Assembly: GCF_000759445.1 (NCBI RefSeq)
Contig: NZ_JRMB01000001.1
Location: forward strand, 1,674,001-1,738,000
DNA from: Pseudomonas lutea
GTDB lineage: Bacteria > Pseudomonadota > Gammaproteobacteria > Pseudomonadales > Pseudomonadaceae
Direction of reading: 5' to 3'
Length of the DNA stretch: 64,000 nt
Of the stretch, positions 46,565-60,018 are shown one piece after another. Below the pieces are notes generated by a model. That model saw nothing but the letters and a program-made list of their open reading frames with translations. It ran no database searches and was not told the origin of the DNA. Numbering within the stretch: position 1 is the first letter of the stretch; every line of letters begins with the position of its first letter. The translations under genes and the position numbers were made by a program.

Positions 46565-47707
46565 ATGAGAAAGACGCTTATACCTGCCATTGGTCTGTCG
46601 TTGATGGCGGCCGCCCTGCAAGTCCACGCCGCCGGCTTATCCAGCGAACATGGCGTTTTCGACAAGCTTGCCGACGGCACGGCGGTGGAGAAGTACACGC
46701 TGCGCAACAGTCAGGGCATGCAGGCTACCGTTATTACCTACGGCGCTACCCTTCAGTCGCTGCTGGTTCCTGACAAGCATGGCAAGGCCGAGGACGTAGT
46801 GCTGGGTTTCGATGATCTTGACGGCTATCAGAAAGGCACCGCGTTTTTTGGCGCAACGATTGGACGCTTCGGCAATCGATTGGCCGACGGCAAGTTCTCT
46901 CTGGATGGCAAAAGCTATCAGGTGCCATTGAACGACAAGACCAATGCACTGCACGGCGGGCCCAAGGGTTTCGACAAGCAGATCTGGAAGGCTGAAGAGG
47001 TCAAAGACAAAGGCTCAGTGGGTGTCAAGCTGACCTACGTTTCGGTCGACGGTGAGATGGGCTTCCCCGGCACGCTGAAAACCGAAGTGACTTACAGCCT
47101 GAACGACAAGAACGAGCTGCGCATCCAGTACCACGCCACCACGGATAAGCCGACCGTCCTCAATCTGACCAATCACAGCTATTTCAACCTCGCCGGTGCG
47201 GGTAATGGCGACATCCTTGATCAGGTCGCCGTGGTCCATGCATCCCGCTACACGCCGGTCAATGAAAAGCTGATCCCGACCGGGGAACTGGCTGCCGTGG
47301 CTGGCACGCCGATGGACTTCCTGAAACCCGTCGCGTTCGGCAAGCGAATCCGCGAGGACAACACTCAGCTCAAGTTCGCAGAACCGACGCAGGGCGGGTA
47401 TGACCATAACTGGGTGCTGGACACCAAAGGGAAACTGGCCAACCTGGCAGCGGACGTAGTCGATACGAAATCCGGCCGCCGGCTGCAGCTGTTCACCACT
47501 GAGCCAGGCGTACAGCTCTATACGGGCAACTTCCTTGACGGCACCGTGAAAGGCAAAGCCGGCAAGATCTATCCGCACTGGGGCGCGTTCACACTCGAAA
47601 CCCAGCACTACCCGGATGCACCGAATCAGCCGAACTTCCCGTCGACGCGCCTGGACCCGGGCAAGGCCTATACGCAGACCACGGTCTTCAAGTTCCTCAA
47701 CAAGTAG
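46565..47707 (+). CDS. Exported aldose 1-epimerase (mutarotase)
   Basis: A 380-residue GalM-family protein with an N-terminal signal peptide (MRKTLIPAIGLSLMAAALQ, cleaved after VHAA). The active-site motifs are present: GRFGNRL, NALHGGPKGFDKQ (His), LNLTNHSYFNLAG (His) and the Glu of FTLETQHYPDAPN. It interconverts alpha and beta sugar anomers, here in the periplasm. Its position next to the arabinose importer suggests that it supplies the right L-arabinose anomer for AraF. The frame opens 25 codons earlier, but ATG 46565 has the ribosome site. Confidence 0.92.
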   Translation: MRKTLIPAIGLSLMAAALQVHAAGLSSEHGVFDKLADGTAVEKYTLRNSQGMQATVITYGATLQSLLVPDKHGKAEDVVLGFDDLDGYQKGTAFFGATIGRFGNRLADGKFSLDGKSYQVPLNDKTNALHGGPKGFDKQIWKAEEVKDKGSVGVKLTYVSVDGEMGFPGTLKTEVTYSLNDKNELRIQYHATTDKPTVLNLTNHSYFNLAGAGNGDILDQVAVVHASRYTPVNEKLIPTGELAAVAGTPMDFLKPVAFGKRIREDNTQLKFAEPTQGGYDHNWVLDTKGKLANLAADVVDTKSGRRLQLFTTEPGVQLYTGNFLDGTVKGKAGKIYPHWGAFTLETQHYPDAPNQPNFPSTRLDPGKAYTQTTVFKFLNK

Positions 47708-47967
47708 CCATTTGGATGCACGATCGAGCGGCAGCGTAGGGCTTTTGGGTCTGCACTGCCGCTTACCTACTGGTGAAAGCCAGACCGCCACGGGTCCTGA
47801 CCGCTCAAAACCGGGGGTTTGCCATCCATTTGTCCGGATGACGACCCGCCGTCTCACCCTTGTGTACCAAACGCAACCATTTGGCTTTAAACGGCAATTT
47901 GGAGTGAATTTTCCTGGCGGTGACGACTCAGTTACAAAGAGAGTGACTGATAGGGAGGTTTGCAAGC

Positions 47968-48192
47968 GTGGCACAGTACAAGCATTTCAGAATCGATTAT
48001 CTGCTGCACGGCAGCTACAAAAGCTTTTACATCAGCGCCGAAGCCATGGACAACGCATCTGCCTGGCATTGGGCTTCAGTTGACGCGGGGTTTGGCCAAA
48101 TCCCCAAATACCGCTCTGACCGCGTTCCCAAGGTAACCAAACCCAAGGCCGAGCAACTCGGCTTGACTGATGTCGAGTGGGCGGAATCCTGA
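47968..48192 (+). CDS. DUF6555-type small protein
   Basis: A 74-residue protein starting at GTG with GGGAGG 9 bases upstream. The sequence AQYKHFRIDYLLHGSYKSFYI, DNASAWHWASVDAG and the tail LGLTDVEWAES match a short Pseudomonas-restricted family of unknown function. The 260 bases before it, after the epimerase stop, hold no gene; a GCGGCAG/CTGCCGC inverted repeat at about 47729-47764 may be the epimerase terminator. Confidence 0.78.
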   Translation: MAQYKHFRIDYLLHGSYKSFYISAEAMDNASAWHWASVDAGFGQIPKYRSDRVPKVTKPKAEQLGLTDVEWAES

Positions 48193-48573
48193 CTCAGTCT
48201 CGACTGAACCAGGTAAATTGTTCTGCTGACTCCCCATCAGGTAAGTGGACTGGGCCGCGCCTGCAACACCGCGCAGCCCGGAGTCCTTCCCCTTTTTCTC
48301 CTGCTTTTTTTTGAGCCTCAGGCTTCGTCATCCGAAGCGACTTCGGACGATTGACCCACTGCATCCGCCTCATTACAAAACCTGATCATTAAACGACCAT
48401 TGCAGCTAAGGCCTTGCATTTACAGGCTTACAGAAACTTATCCACAGAGATATTCACGCTTTCCGTGGACAACTTTTGTACGAATTTACGTTGACTTTAA
48501 ATACCTCCGCGGCGTAGCAGCCGTCGGCAAATGACCCTTTGGTATGCCAGTGGCAGGCCAGACCGTGCGAGGA
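48193..48573. other. Intergenic region with hairpins and a DnaA-box-like site
   Basis: About 380 bases between the DUF6555 and mtiP genes (convergent). A stem GGGC-C-GCGC/GCGC-A-GCCC at 48252-48279 followed by T-rich sequence to 48312 may terminate the DUF6555 gene. A TCCGAAG-CGA-CTTCGGA hairpin lies at 48331-48347. TTATCCACA at 48438-48446 is a perfect DnaA-box consensus, present once. Confidence 0.6.
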
Positions 48574-49317
<744 letters not shown>

Positions 49318-49323
49318 TTATTC

Positions 49324-50337
49324 TCAGTCGATCAAATGGGCTGCGCGCAGTGCGGTCAGCGCCGCGAGCCAGCGAGGGTGCTGCCGGTATTCGGTGGTCG
49401 CAAGACCTGCGCCGCGCATTCTGCTCAATCGCGCCTGGGGCGCCGTTATCTTCAGGCGCTGAGCCGCAGTCAAGGCCAGTTCAGCAGCTGCCCGGTCGTT
49501 GCAGACCAGGCCCATATCGCACCCGGCGGTAAGCGCAGCCTCGATACGGCTGGCTGCATCTCCCACCACATGTGCCCCGGCCATCGACAAGTCGTCGCTG
49601 AAGATCACGCCGTCAAATCCCAGCTCGCCACGCAGGATGTCCTGCAGCCAGCGCCGCGAGAACCCGGCTGGCTGCGAATCCACTCTGGGATAGATGACAT
49701 GAGCAGGCATAACCGCTGCCAGGCTTTTGCTCAGGCGCTGAAAGGGCACCAAGTCGTTGGCGCGGAGGGTTTCCAGGCTGCGTTCGTCGGTAGGAATGGC
49801 AACGTGAGAATCGGCTTCTGTCCAGCCGTGGCCGGGAAAATGCTTGCCCGTGGCCGCCATGCCCGCAGCGTTCATGCCCCGTATGAACGCGCCAGCCAGT
49901 GTGGCAGCGCGCTCGGGATCGCCTTCGAATGAGCGTGTCCCCACCACAGCGCTGCGCTGGTAGTCGAGATCCAGTACCGGGGCGAAACTGAGGTCCAGAC
50001 CCACTGCCAGCACTTCAGTTGCCATCAGCCAACCGCAGTGTTCGGCGAGAACCTCGGCGTGCGGCTGATCGGCGATGGCGCGCATTGGCGGCAGCCTGAC
50101 GAACCCCTGGCGCAAGCGCTGTACCCGGCCACCCTCCTGGTCGACCGCCAGCAGCAAGTCGGGGCGGATGGCGCGAATGGACGCGCACAACTCACGCACT
50201 TGCCGAGGGCTTTCGATGTTTCGCGCGAAAATGATCAGACCGCCCACTTCGGGCTGACGCAGAAACTGACGGTCTTCAGCGGTCAGCCAAGTGCCGGCCA
50301 CATCCACCATCAGGGAGCCTTGCAGGCCAGAACTCAT
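49324..50337 (-). CDS. nagZ: Beta-N-acetylhexosaminidase NagZ
   Basis: A 337-residue cytoplasmic GH3 enzyme. It keeps GLIIFARNIESPRQV, AVDQEGGRVQRLR, the catalytic-loop motif KHFPGHGWTEADSH (His/Asp) and the nucleophile Asp in VIFSDDLSMAGA. It releases GlcNAc from anhydro-muropeptides in peptidoglycan recycling. I chose the ATG at 50337 (AAGGA about 9 bases upstream) over a TTG 6 codons earlier. Confidence 0.96.
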   Translation of the reverse strand: MSSGLQGSLMVDVAGTWLTAEDRQFLRQPEVGGLIIFARNIESPRQVRELCASIRAIRPDLLLAVDQEGGRVQRLRQGFVRLPPMRAIADQPHAEVLAEHCGWLMATEVLAVGLDLSFAPVLDLDYQRSAVVGTRSFEGDPERAATLAGAFIRGMNAAGMAATGKHFPGHGWTEADSHVAIPTDERSLETLRANDLVPFQRLSKSLAAVMPAHVIYPRVDSQPAGFSRRWLQDILRGELGFDGVIFSDDLSMAGAHVVGDAASRIEAALTAGCDMGLVCNDRAAAELALTAAQRLKITAPQARLSRMRGAGLATTEYRQHPRWLAALTALRAAHLID

Positions 50338-50429
50338 AGGAAAATCCTTCAACAACCAATGCTCAGGCCGGCATGGTGAGGGATCGAAGGATGCGATGCA
50401 AATCAGGCCGGCGTCAGCCCGAGCCGGGC

Positions 50430-51140
50430 TCAGGCCTTGGCAGGAACCGGCGGCGTCGTCTTGGTGCGCGGCCGAAGTTGCGCGGCGAGCATCGCCGGGT
50501 CGGTGACGCCTGATTCCGCACGCATGCCAGCGGCCAGAAACGGCACCATCAGGCGCATGACCTGCTCGATAGACGTGTTGACGCCAAAGTCGGTTTCGGC
50601 AATGGCGCGCAACGCCTTGATGCCCGACATGCTGAAGGCCGCGGCGCCCAACATGAAGTGCACTCGCCAGAACAGCTCGATGGGAGGAATACGTGGGGCC
50701 GCTTCGTTCACCAGCAGCATGTAGCGGCGGAAGACCTTGCCGTACATGTCTTCGAGGTAACGGCGCAAGTGGCCCTGGCTTTGACTGAAGGCCAGCCCCA
50801 ACAGGCGCATGAAGATGGAGAGATCGTTACCGCTGCGTGGCTGCACCACCAGCGCTTGCTCTACGAGGATTTCGAGGAGTTCTTCAAGGGTGGGTTTGTG
50901 TTCAGGCCTGGCCTGACGACGCTCAAGCTCGCGGTCAAGGCTGATACAGAATGGGCCGAGGAATCGGGAAAACACCGCTTGAATCAACGCCTTCTTGGAA
51001 CCGAAGTGGTAATTCACGGCAGCCAGATTGACAGACGCCTTGCTGGTGATCAGCCGCAACGAGGTTTCTGCAAAACCCTTCTCGGCGAAGAGTTGCTCCG
51101 CTGCATCGAGAATTCGTTCAACTGTTTCCGACTGAGCCAT
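50430..51140 (-). CDS. psrA: TetR family regulator PsrA
   Basis: A 236-residue TetR regulator that closely follows P. aeruginosa PsrA: MAQSETVERILDAAEQLFAE, the helix-turn-helix ITSKASVNLAAVNYHFGSKK, SGNDLSIFMRLLGLAFSQSQ and FGVNTSIEQVMRLMVPF. PsrA senses long-chain fatty acids, represses itself and fadBA, and activates rpoS. Divergent from lexA. The GAAAC-N4-GTTTC operator lies 28 bases upstream of the start. Confidence 0.95.
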   Translation of the reverse strand: MAQSETVERILDAAEQLFAEKGFAETSLRLITSKASVNLAAVNYHFGSKKALIQAVFSRFLGPFCISLDRELERRQARPEHKPTLEELLEILVEQALVVQPRSGNDLSIFMRLLGLAFSQSQGHLRRYLEDMYGKVFRRYMLLVNEAAPRIPPIELFWRVHFMLGAAAFSMSGIKALRAIAETDFGVNTSIEQVMRLMVPFLAAGMRAESGVTDPAMLAAQLRPRTKTTPPVPAKA

Positions 51141-51167
51141 GATTCCACGCCTGACAAACACTTGTTT

Positions 51168-51181
51168 GAAACATACGTTTC
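51168..51181. promoter_or_regulatory. PsrA operator
   Basis: GAAACATACGTTTC is a perfect palindrome of the form GAAAC-N4-GTTTC, the known PsrA recognition pattern, located where autorepression of psrA is expected. Confidence 0.88.
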
Positions 51182-51306
51182 AGTCGCATCACTGTCAACC
51201 CTGAGCGTCCGCAATCTGCCCGATCAGTCACGGCATTTAACCATACAAACCGGGGCCTGTAGCGTCACTCGCCCACACTTGACCACAAGCAGGCCGAAAA
51301 GGAGCA

Positions 51307-51334
51307 TTGCCAACCGGCAAGCACTGTATATAAT
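51307..51334 (+). promoter_or_regulatory. Sigma-70-type promoter of lexA
   Basis: TTGCCA (51307-51312) and TATAAT (51329-51334) are separated by 16 bases. The -10 hexamer lies inside the first SOS box, so LexA binding would block RNA polymerase. Confidence 0.75.
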
Positions 51335-51339
51335 CCCAG
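51324..51339. promoter_or_regulatory. SOS box 1 (LexA site)
   Basis: CTGTATATAATCCCAG fits CTG-N10-CAG, with the AT-rich centre typical of LexA sites in gammaproteobacteria. Confidence 0.92.
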
Positions 51340-51342
51340 TCA

Positions 51343-51358
51343 CTGTATAAAAAGCCAG
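51343..51358. promoter_or_regulatory. SOS box 2 (LexA site)
   Basis: CTGTATAAAAAGCCAG fits CTG-N10-CAG. It starts 3 bases after box 1 and ends 10 bases before the lexA start codon, giving the double-box layout expected for autoregulated lexA. Confidence 0.92.
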
Positions 51359-51368
51359 AGCGATGCAC

Positions 51369-51977
51369 ATGATCAAACTGACGTCACGCCAAGCCGAGAT
51401 TCTGGACTTCATCAAGCGCTGCCTCGAAGACAACGGCTATCCGCCAACGCGCGCCGAAATCGCTCAGGAGCTGGGTTTCAAATCACCCAACGCTGCCGAA
51501 GAACACCTCAAGGCACTTGCCCGCAAGGGCGCTATCGAAATGACCCCGGGCGCTTCCCGCGGCATTCGCATCCCTGGTTTTGAAGCCAAACCCGACGACA
51601 GCGGCCTCCCAATCATTGGTCGGGTTGCAGCGGGTGCTCCCATTCTCGCCCAGCAACACATCGAAGAATCCCTGGCGATCAACCCGGCCTTTTTCCATCC
51701 AAGCGCTGATTACCTGCTGCGGGTACACGGCATGAGCATGAAAGACGTCGGGATTCTCGACGGGGACCTGCTGGCCGTACATACCACACGGGAGGCTCGC
51801 AACGGCCAGATCGTCGTCGCGCGCATCGGTGACGAGGTCACGGTCAAGCGCTTCAAGCGTGAAGGCAGCAAGGTCTGGCTGCTGGCGGAGAACGCCGACT
51901 TCGCGCCGATCGAGGTCAATCTGAAAGATCAGGATCTTGTCATTGAAGGCTTGAGCGTCGGCGTTATACGTCGATAA
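51369..51977 (+). CDS. lexA: SOS repressor LexA
   Basis: A 202-residue repressor. The N-terminal winged helix reads [20 protein letters not shown]; the self-cleavage site is the Ala-Gly of VAAGAP; the catalytic Ser is in GMSMKD and the Lys in the EVTVKRFKR strand. RecA-stimulated autocleavage derepresses SOS genes. I chose MIKLTSRQ (51369), which matches related LexA N-termini, over the ATG two codons earlier. sulA follows 11 bases after the stop. Confidence 0.97.
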   Translation: MIKLTSRQAEILDFIKRCLEDNGYPPTRAEIAQELGFKSPNAAEEHLKALARKGAIEMTPGASRGIRIPGFEAKPDDSGLPIIGRVAAGAPILAQQHIEESLAINPAFFHPSADYLLRVHGMSMKDVGILDGDLLAVHTTREARNGQIVVARIGDEVTVKRFKREGSKVWLLAENADFAPIEVNLKDQDLVIEGLSVGVIRR

Positions 51978-51988
51978 GGAGAACGTAG

Positions 51989-52492
51989 ATGCAGCTCCCA
52001 CACACACCGCAGCAACACGCACAACTGCCACTGTTCGAAGCATTCATGGTGCCTGGCGTGCCGATGCTCGACGTTCCTCTGCTGCAGGTCCCGGCCCTGG
52101 CCGAGATTGTCGAGTCGCCCTGGAGCAACGAACCGGAAGTCTTTAGTGAATTGTCATTGCGCGGCGCTGCCGGGAACTGCCTCAACCTGCTCGCCCCCGT
52201 CTTGCGTGAGCTGAGCCAGGACACCAATGATCGCTGGCTGACCCTGGTCGCACCGCCTGCCAGCGTCACCCAGGCATGGCTACGGGATGCGGGTCTGAAC
52301 CGGGAACGCATTATTCTGATGCAGCCACGCGGTACTCAAAGTCCACTGGAACTCACCCGCGAGGTCTTACGGCTTGGCCGCAGTCATACCGTGGTTAGCT
52401 GGATCAATCCGATCTCCAGTGGCGCGCGTCAGCAACTCGCCAGCGCAGCGCGAAGCGGTGATGCACAAAGCCTGAACATTCGTCTGGGCTGA
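51989..52492 (+). CDS. sulA: SOS cell-division inhibitor SulA
   Basis: A 167-residue SulA-family protein, with GAAGNCLNLLAPVLRELSQD, DRWLTLVAPPASVTQAWLRD and the ERIILMQP segment typical of the FtsZ-binding fold. It blocks FtsZ polymerisation during SOS. No SOS box of its own is seen; it relies on lexA cotranscription, as in other pseudomonads. Confidence 0.93.
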   Translation: MQLPHTPQQHAQLPLFEAFMVPGVPMLDVPLLQVPALAEIVESPWSNEPEVFSELSLRGAAGNCLNLLAPVLRELSQDTNDRWLTLVAPPASVTQAWLRDAGLNRERIILMQPRGTQSPLELTREVLRLGRSHTVVSWINPISSGARQQLASAARSGDAQSLNIRLG

Positions 52493-52634
52493 GCGCGGCG
52501 GAGATTATTCGAGGATTTGCAACGAGCAGACGCTTCTTGAGGTTCGGGAAGCGGGATGGCGTGGGGAACAGCGGGATTGCGGTGATCTGGCACAACAAGA
52601 CTGCAAGACAGCGGTCATCGAGCGAATCCCGGTA

Positions 52635-52871
52635 TCAATGCAGCACGCGCGGCCCTTCTTCATCCTTGGTCAGTTCGCCTTCAGCGAGGCGGCCTGCCAT
52701 CTGGACCCCTACGCTAAGCATCGCCTTGGCAACCTCGACATGTTGGCCTTGCAGGAACGCCTTGGCGTCTTCCGAGAAATTCAGTGTAACGAGCGAGCCT
52801 TCGTCCTCGGCGCGACGCAGTTCGATGCGACCGTCAGGCAGTTCTACGATTTCCAGAAACGAGGTTGGCAT
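52635..52871 (-). CDS. Small conserved hypothetical protein (78 aa)
   Basis: Starts MPTSFLEIVELPDGRIELRR and is rich in acidic residues; SLVTLNFSEDAKAFLQGQHVEVAKAMLSVG follows a compact alpha/beta pattern. No named domain recognised. Its place between sulA and the DUF6586 gene matches a small conserved hypothetical gene in the P. aeruginosa order. The frame upstream of the ATG (to 52940) lacks a ribosome site. Confidence 0.8.
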   Translation of the reverse strand: MPTSFLEIVELPDGRIELRRAEDEGSLVTLNFSEDAKAFLQGQHVEVAKAMLSVGVQMAGRLAEGELTKDEEGPRVLH

Positions 52872-52946
52872 CAGGGGAGTTCTCCACGAAAGGCCGGCAT
52901 TGTAACAGCCAGACGACTCAGCCCCTAGCCCATCGATCACTCCGTA

Positions 52947-53468
52947 TCAGCACTCGCTCAGGCCTTCGCGGAAGCGGATCGCCAGACCCTTGAGCTGCTG
53001 ACGCCAGCTTTCCATTTCCTCTCGGGTCAGCACCTGCTCGGGTTCCTCCTGGGCACCGACAGCGATAATCAACGGCTGGGTGACATCTCCCTTTGGCTTG
53101 CGCGGTGCGCTCGGCGGCATAAACAGCGCATGGTACGAAGCCAAAAGCTGCGCCAGCCAGGTTTCCCGGTGCTGGGCAAGCTCGATCAGCTCACCCATCT
53201 CCGGTATGGCAATCGCTTCCAGTACCTTTGGCGACAGCAGATCCTCGGCACGTGGCGTGGCGGCTTGGGGCAAGCGGTAATAGCCGGCGATTTCGTGACA
53301 CAGGCCCAGCAACGCCCCATAGAGGTGAAAGATGGCCGACTCACGCTCTGCCTGCTCAAGTCCCTGCGCGTTCATCGCGCGACTCTCCACGGCTTTGGCC
53401 ATGGCTTCCAGAGCCAGGCCCGCGAAAAACAGCTTCTGGTTGGTGCGTGTATAAAGTTCGTGAGCCAT
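52947..53468 (-). CDS. DUF6586 family protein
   Basis: A 173-residue, mostly helical cytoplasmic protein, MAHELYTRTNQKLFFAGLAL with AIFHLYGALLGLCHEIAGYYRLP and a C-terminal REEMESWRQQLKGLAIRF. Its position between the lexA-sulA pair and topA is conserved in pseudomonads. No catalytic motif is visible; function unknown. Confidence 0.82.
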   Translation of the reverse strand: MAHELYTRTNQKLFFAGLALEAMAKAVESRAMNAQGLEQAERESAIFHLYGALLGLCHEIAGYYRLPQAATPRAEDLLSPKVLEAIAIPEMGELIELAQHRETWLAQLLASYHALFMPPSAPRKPKGDVTQPLIIAVGAQEEPEQVLTREEMESWRQQLKGLAIRFREGLSEC

Positions 53469-53532
53469 ACAGGGCCTCTGAAAGTGGAGTCAATCAACAG
53501 CATGCAAGCGGAGAATCAGTCCGGCAAAGGAT

Positions 53533-53574
53533 GAAAAAAATCCTTCGGAGCATCTGCACACGCCGAAGGATTCT
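53533..53574 (-). terminator. Rho-independent terminator of topA
   Basis: Minus-strand AATCCTTCGG pairs with CCGAAGGATT around a 14-base loop, followed by a T7 run. It lies about 48 bases after the topA stop and just upstream of the DUF6586 gene. Confidence 0.88.
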
Positions 53575-53621
53575 TTTAACGCAAAGCGAAGAGGCTGACC
53601 AGTCGCAGCGAGATCAGGCGA

Positions 53622-56225
53622 TCAACGCTTGTCTTCAACCTTCCATTTGCCGCCGTCGTAGAACGCGCGCCAGCCGGTAGGCTTGCCGTCCACTTCGGTC
53701 TGCACGTACTGCTCCTTGGACTTGCGGCTGTAGCGGATCACTGCCGGACGACCGTCTGGGTCTTTCTTCGGTGCCTCACAAAGAAAGTGATACTTCGGAT
53801 CGATCTCGTCCTTGTGCGGCGCGATTTCCAGCACCAGTGGCGCACGCGTTTCGCGGTTCTTCGGGAACTGGCTCGCGGCCAGGAAAAGCCCCGAAGCGCC
53901 GTCACGCAATATGTAGGTGTCGTCGACCTTTTCGCATTTGAGCTCCGGCATCTTCACCGGGTCCATCTTCGGCGGTGCCGCTTCACCGCTCTTCAGCAGT
54001 TTGCGAGTGTTCTTGCAGTTGGTGCAGCCGAAGAACTTGCCGAAGCGGCCAGTCTTGAGCTGCATCTCGCCGCCGCACTTGTCGCATTCCACGCTCGGGC
54101 CTTCATAGCCTTTAATGCGGTAGGTGCCCTCTTCGATCTCGTAACCCGAGCAATCCGGGTTGTTGCCGCAGATGTGCAGCTTGTGCTTTTCATCCAGCAG
54201 GTAAGCGTCCATCGCCGTGCTGCAAATCGGGCAGCGGTGCTTGCCACGCAACACGCGTGATTCGGACTCGCCCTCATCGTCGTCAGCGATTTCGTCGCCC
54301 GGCGTGAGATTGACCGTGGCCTTGCAACGCTCTTTCGGCGGCAGGCTGTAACCGGAACAGCCGAGGAATACACCGGTGGACGCCGTACGAATCTGCATCG
54401 GACGACCGCACACCTTGCACGGAATGTCTGTCATTACCGGCTGGTTGGCGCGCATGCCGCTGTCCGGGGCCTCGGCGACTTCGAGTTTCTTCTTGAAGTC
54501 ACCGTAGAACTCGTCCAGCACGTTCTTCCAGTCGCGCTGCCCCTGGGCCACGTCGTCGAGGTTCTCTTCCATACCGGCGGTGAAGCCGTAGTCCATCAGG
54601 TTCGAAAAGCTTTCAGACAGTCGCTCGGTGACGATGTCGCCCATCTTTTCCGAATAGAAGCGACGGTTGTGCAGGGCCACGTAGCCGCGGTCCTGAATGG
54701 TCGAAATGATCGCCGCGTAGGTCGATGGACGGCCGATACCGCGTTTTTCCATCTCCTTGACCAGGCTCGCTTCCGAATACCGCGCAGGCGGCTTGGTGAA
54801 GTGCTGACTCGGGTCAAGCTTGATCAGCTTCAGGTTGTCGCCCTGCGCCATGTCCGGGAGCACGTCGTCATCGCCCGGCTTGGTCATTTGTGGCAAGACG
54901 CGGGTGTAACCGTCGAACTTGAGAATGCGGCCCTTGGCGCGCAGTTCGAAATCGCCGGCGGCAACAGTGACCGTGGTCGAAAGGTATTGCGCAGGCGGCA
55001 TCTGGCAGGCCACAAACTGGCGCCAGATGAGCTCGTACAGGCGCTCTGCATCACGTTCCATGCCGGTCAGCTTGCTCGGATGGGTATTCACATCGGAGGG
55101 ACGAATCGCTTCGTGAGCCTCTTGAGCGCCTTCCTTGCTGCTGTAAACGATCGGCGATTCCGGCAGGTACTTCTTGCCGAACTCAGTCTCGATGTAAGTG
55201 CGCGCCATCGCCACCGCATCGGCCGACAGGTTGGTCGAGTCCGTACGCATGTAGGTGATGTAACCCGCTTCGTACAGACGCTGGGCCATCATCATGGTTT
55301 TCTTCACGCCGTAGCCCAGGCGGTTGCTCGCTGCCTGTTGCAGGGTAGACGTGATGAAGGGTGCCGACGGCTTGCTGCTGGTCGGTTTGTCTTCACGCTT
55401 GCTGATGCTGTAGGCCGAAGCCTTGAGCTTCTCCAGCGCCGCCATGGCGGTCGCTTCGTTCAGCGGCTTGAACGCCTCGCCCTTTTCCCGAGCGACTTCA
55501 AAGCGCACGTTGGCGCCCTTGGCGGTGCCGAGGTCAGCGTGGATTTCCCAATATTCTTCAGGGTTGAACGCGCGGATTTCACGCTCGCGCTCCACCACCA
55601 GTTTGACGGCCACGGACTGCACGCGGCCGGCGGACAGCCCACGGGCGATCTTTTGCCACAACAGCGGCGATACCATGTACCCGACAACCCGGTCGAGGAA
55701 ACGGCGCGCCTGCTGGGCATTCACGCGGTCGATGTCGAGTTCGCCCGGCTTGGAAAACGCCTCCTGGATGGCTTTCTTGGTGATTTCGTTGAAGACCACA
55801 CGCTTGTAGCGGGCATCATCACCACCGATGGCTTCGCGCAGGTGCCAGGCAATAGCCTCCCCTTCGCGGTCCAAGTCCGTCGCGAGATAGATGGTGTCGG
55901 CGTCTTTCGCCAGGCGGCGCAGCTCGTCGATCACTTTCTCTTTGCCGGGAAGGATTTCGTACTTGGCCTTCCAGCCGTGATCCGGGTCGACACCCATGCG
56001 CGCCACAAGCTGGCGCTTGGCCTTTTCCTTGGGCGACAGCGCAGGCGCTTCGGACGCGGTTTTGCCGCGCTTGGCAGCAGGCTCTTTGGAGGCGCTAGCC
56101 GAACCGCTGGTGGGCAGGTCTCGGATATGGCCGATACTCGACTTCACCACGTACTGGTTGCCCAGGTACTTGTTGATGGTCTTGGCCTTAGCCGGGGATT
56201 CCACAATGACCAGCGATTTGCCCAT
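53622..56225 (-). CDS. topA: DNA topoisomerase I
   Basis: An 867-residue type IA topoisomerase. The TOPRIM domain starts [20 protein letters not shown] and has the metal motif [12 protein letters not shown]; an insertion ([20 protein letters not shown]) lies early in it. The nucleophile Tyr is in [14 protein letters not shown]. Three C-terminal zinc-ribbon regions follow (CKVC...C, CPIC...C, CDKC...CTNC) and a basic tail. It relaxes negative supercoils. Monocistronic, with its own terminator. Confidence 0.98.
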   Translation of the reverse strand: MGKSLVIVESPAKAKTINKYLGNQYVVKSSIGHIRDLPTSGSASASKEPAAKRGKTASEAPALSPKEKAKRQLVARMGVDPDHGWKAKYEILPGKEKVIDELRRLAKDADTIYLATDLDREGEAIAWHLREAIGGDDARYKRVVFNEITKKAIQEAFSKPGELDIDRVNAQQARRFLDRVVGYMVSPLLWQKIARGLSAGRVQSVAVKLVVEREREIRAFNPEEYWEIHADLGTAKGANVRFEVAREKGEAFKPLNEATAMAALEKLKASAYSISKREDKPTSSKPSAPFITSTLQQAASNRLGYGVKKTMMMAQRLYEAGYITYMRTDSTNLSADAVAMARTYIETEFGKKYLPESPIVYSSKEGAQEAHEAIRPSDVNTHPSKLTGMERDAERLYELIWRQFVACQMPPAQYLSTTVTVAAGDFELRAKGRILKFDGYTRVLPQMTKPGDDDVLPDMAQGDNLKLIKLDPSQHFTKPPARYSEASLVKEMEKRGIGRPSTYAAIISTIQDRGYVALHNRRFYSEKMGDIVTERLSESFSNLMDYGFTAGMEENLDDVAQGQRDWKNVLDEFYGDFKKKLEVAEAPDSGMRANQPVMTDIPCKVCGRPMQIRTASTGVFLGCSGYSLPPKERCKATVNLTPGDEIADDDEGESESRVLRGKHRCPICSTAMDAYLLDEKHKLHICGNNPDCSGYEIEEGTYRIKGYEGPSVECDKCGGEMQLKTGRFGKFFGCTNCKNTRKLLKSGEAAPPKMDPVKMPELKCEKVDDTYILRDGASGLFLAASQFPKNRETRAPLVLEIAPHKDEIDPKYHFLCEAPKKDPDGRPAVIRYSRKSKEQYVQTEVDGKPTGWRAFYDGGKWKVEDKR

Positions 56226-56334
56226 GGATCGGAAAATTCCTAATGCAAGAAAAAAGACGTCGAAGCCGTCGAGGCCCCGCTATATATAGTGGCTGAAAGG
56301 TGAGGTCAAGCAATGGCTAATGCAAGGTCCCGCC

Positions 56335-56571
56335 TCAGGCCCGAGGAAAAAGATCCGGTTCGGCCTGAACCAAAGCAAAGCGCGGCACCTGCTCGCCGTC
56401 AACCTCAACTGACTGTAGAAACATGCTCAAAGGGCGTACCCACAGACCGTATTCGCCATACAGGGCCTGATAAAACACCACTTCTTCCTCGGTCTCGGAA
56501 TGCCGCGCGACACCGAAAACACGGTACTCGGGGCCTTTGTAATGACGGTACAGACCTGGCTGGAGCGGCAT
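56335..56571 (-). CDS. DUF1653 family protein
   Basis: A 78-residue protein starting MPLQPGLYRHYKGPEYRVFG, with ARHSETEEEVVFYQALYGEYGLWVRPLSMF, a near-complete DUF1653 domain. Short beta-rich proteins of unknown function. The order fadA, DUF1653 gene, topA is conserved in pseudomonads. Confidence 0.9.
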   Translation of the reverse strand: MPLQPGLYRHYKGPEYRVFGVARHSETEEEVVFYQALYGEYGLWVRPLSMFLQSVEVDGEQVPRFALVQAEPDLFPRA

Positions 56572-56622
56572 GCGGGCAACCTCGGGAATAACAGGAAAAA
56601 AGAATCAAACATACATTTCCGG

Positions 56623-56655
56623 AAAAAACAAAAGCCGGGGCACCAGGCCCCGGCT
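56623..56655 (-). terminator. Rho-independent terminator of the fadBA operon
   Basis: Minus-strand AGCCGGGGC-CTGGT-GCCCCGGCT stem followed by TTTGTTTTTT, 17 bases past the fadA stop. Confidence 0.93.
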
Positions 56656-56671
56656 CGCACACTGACAGCGC

Positions 56672-60018
<3,347 letters not shown>

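Noticed and set aside
54669..56243. 524-codon plus-strand frame opposite topA
   Set aside because: Shadow of topA; no ribosome site and no family resemblance.
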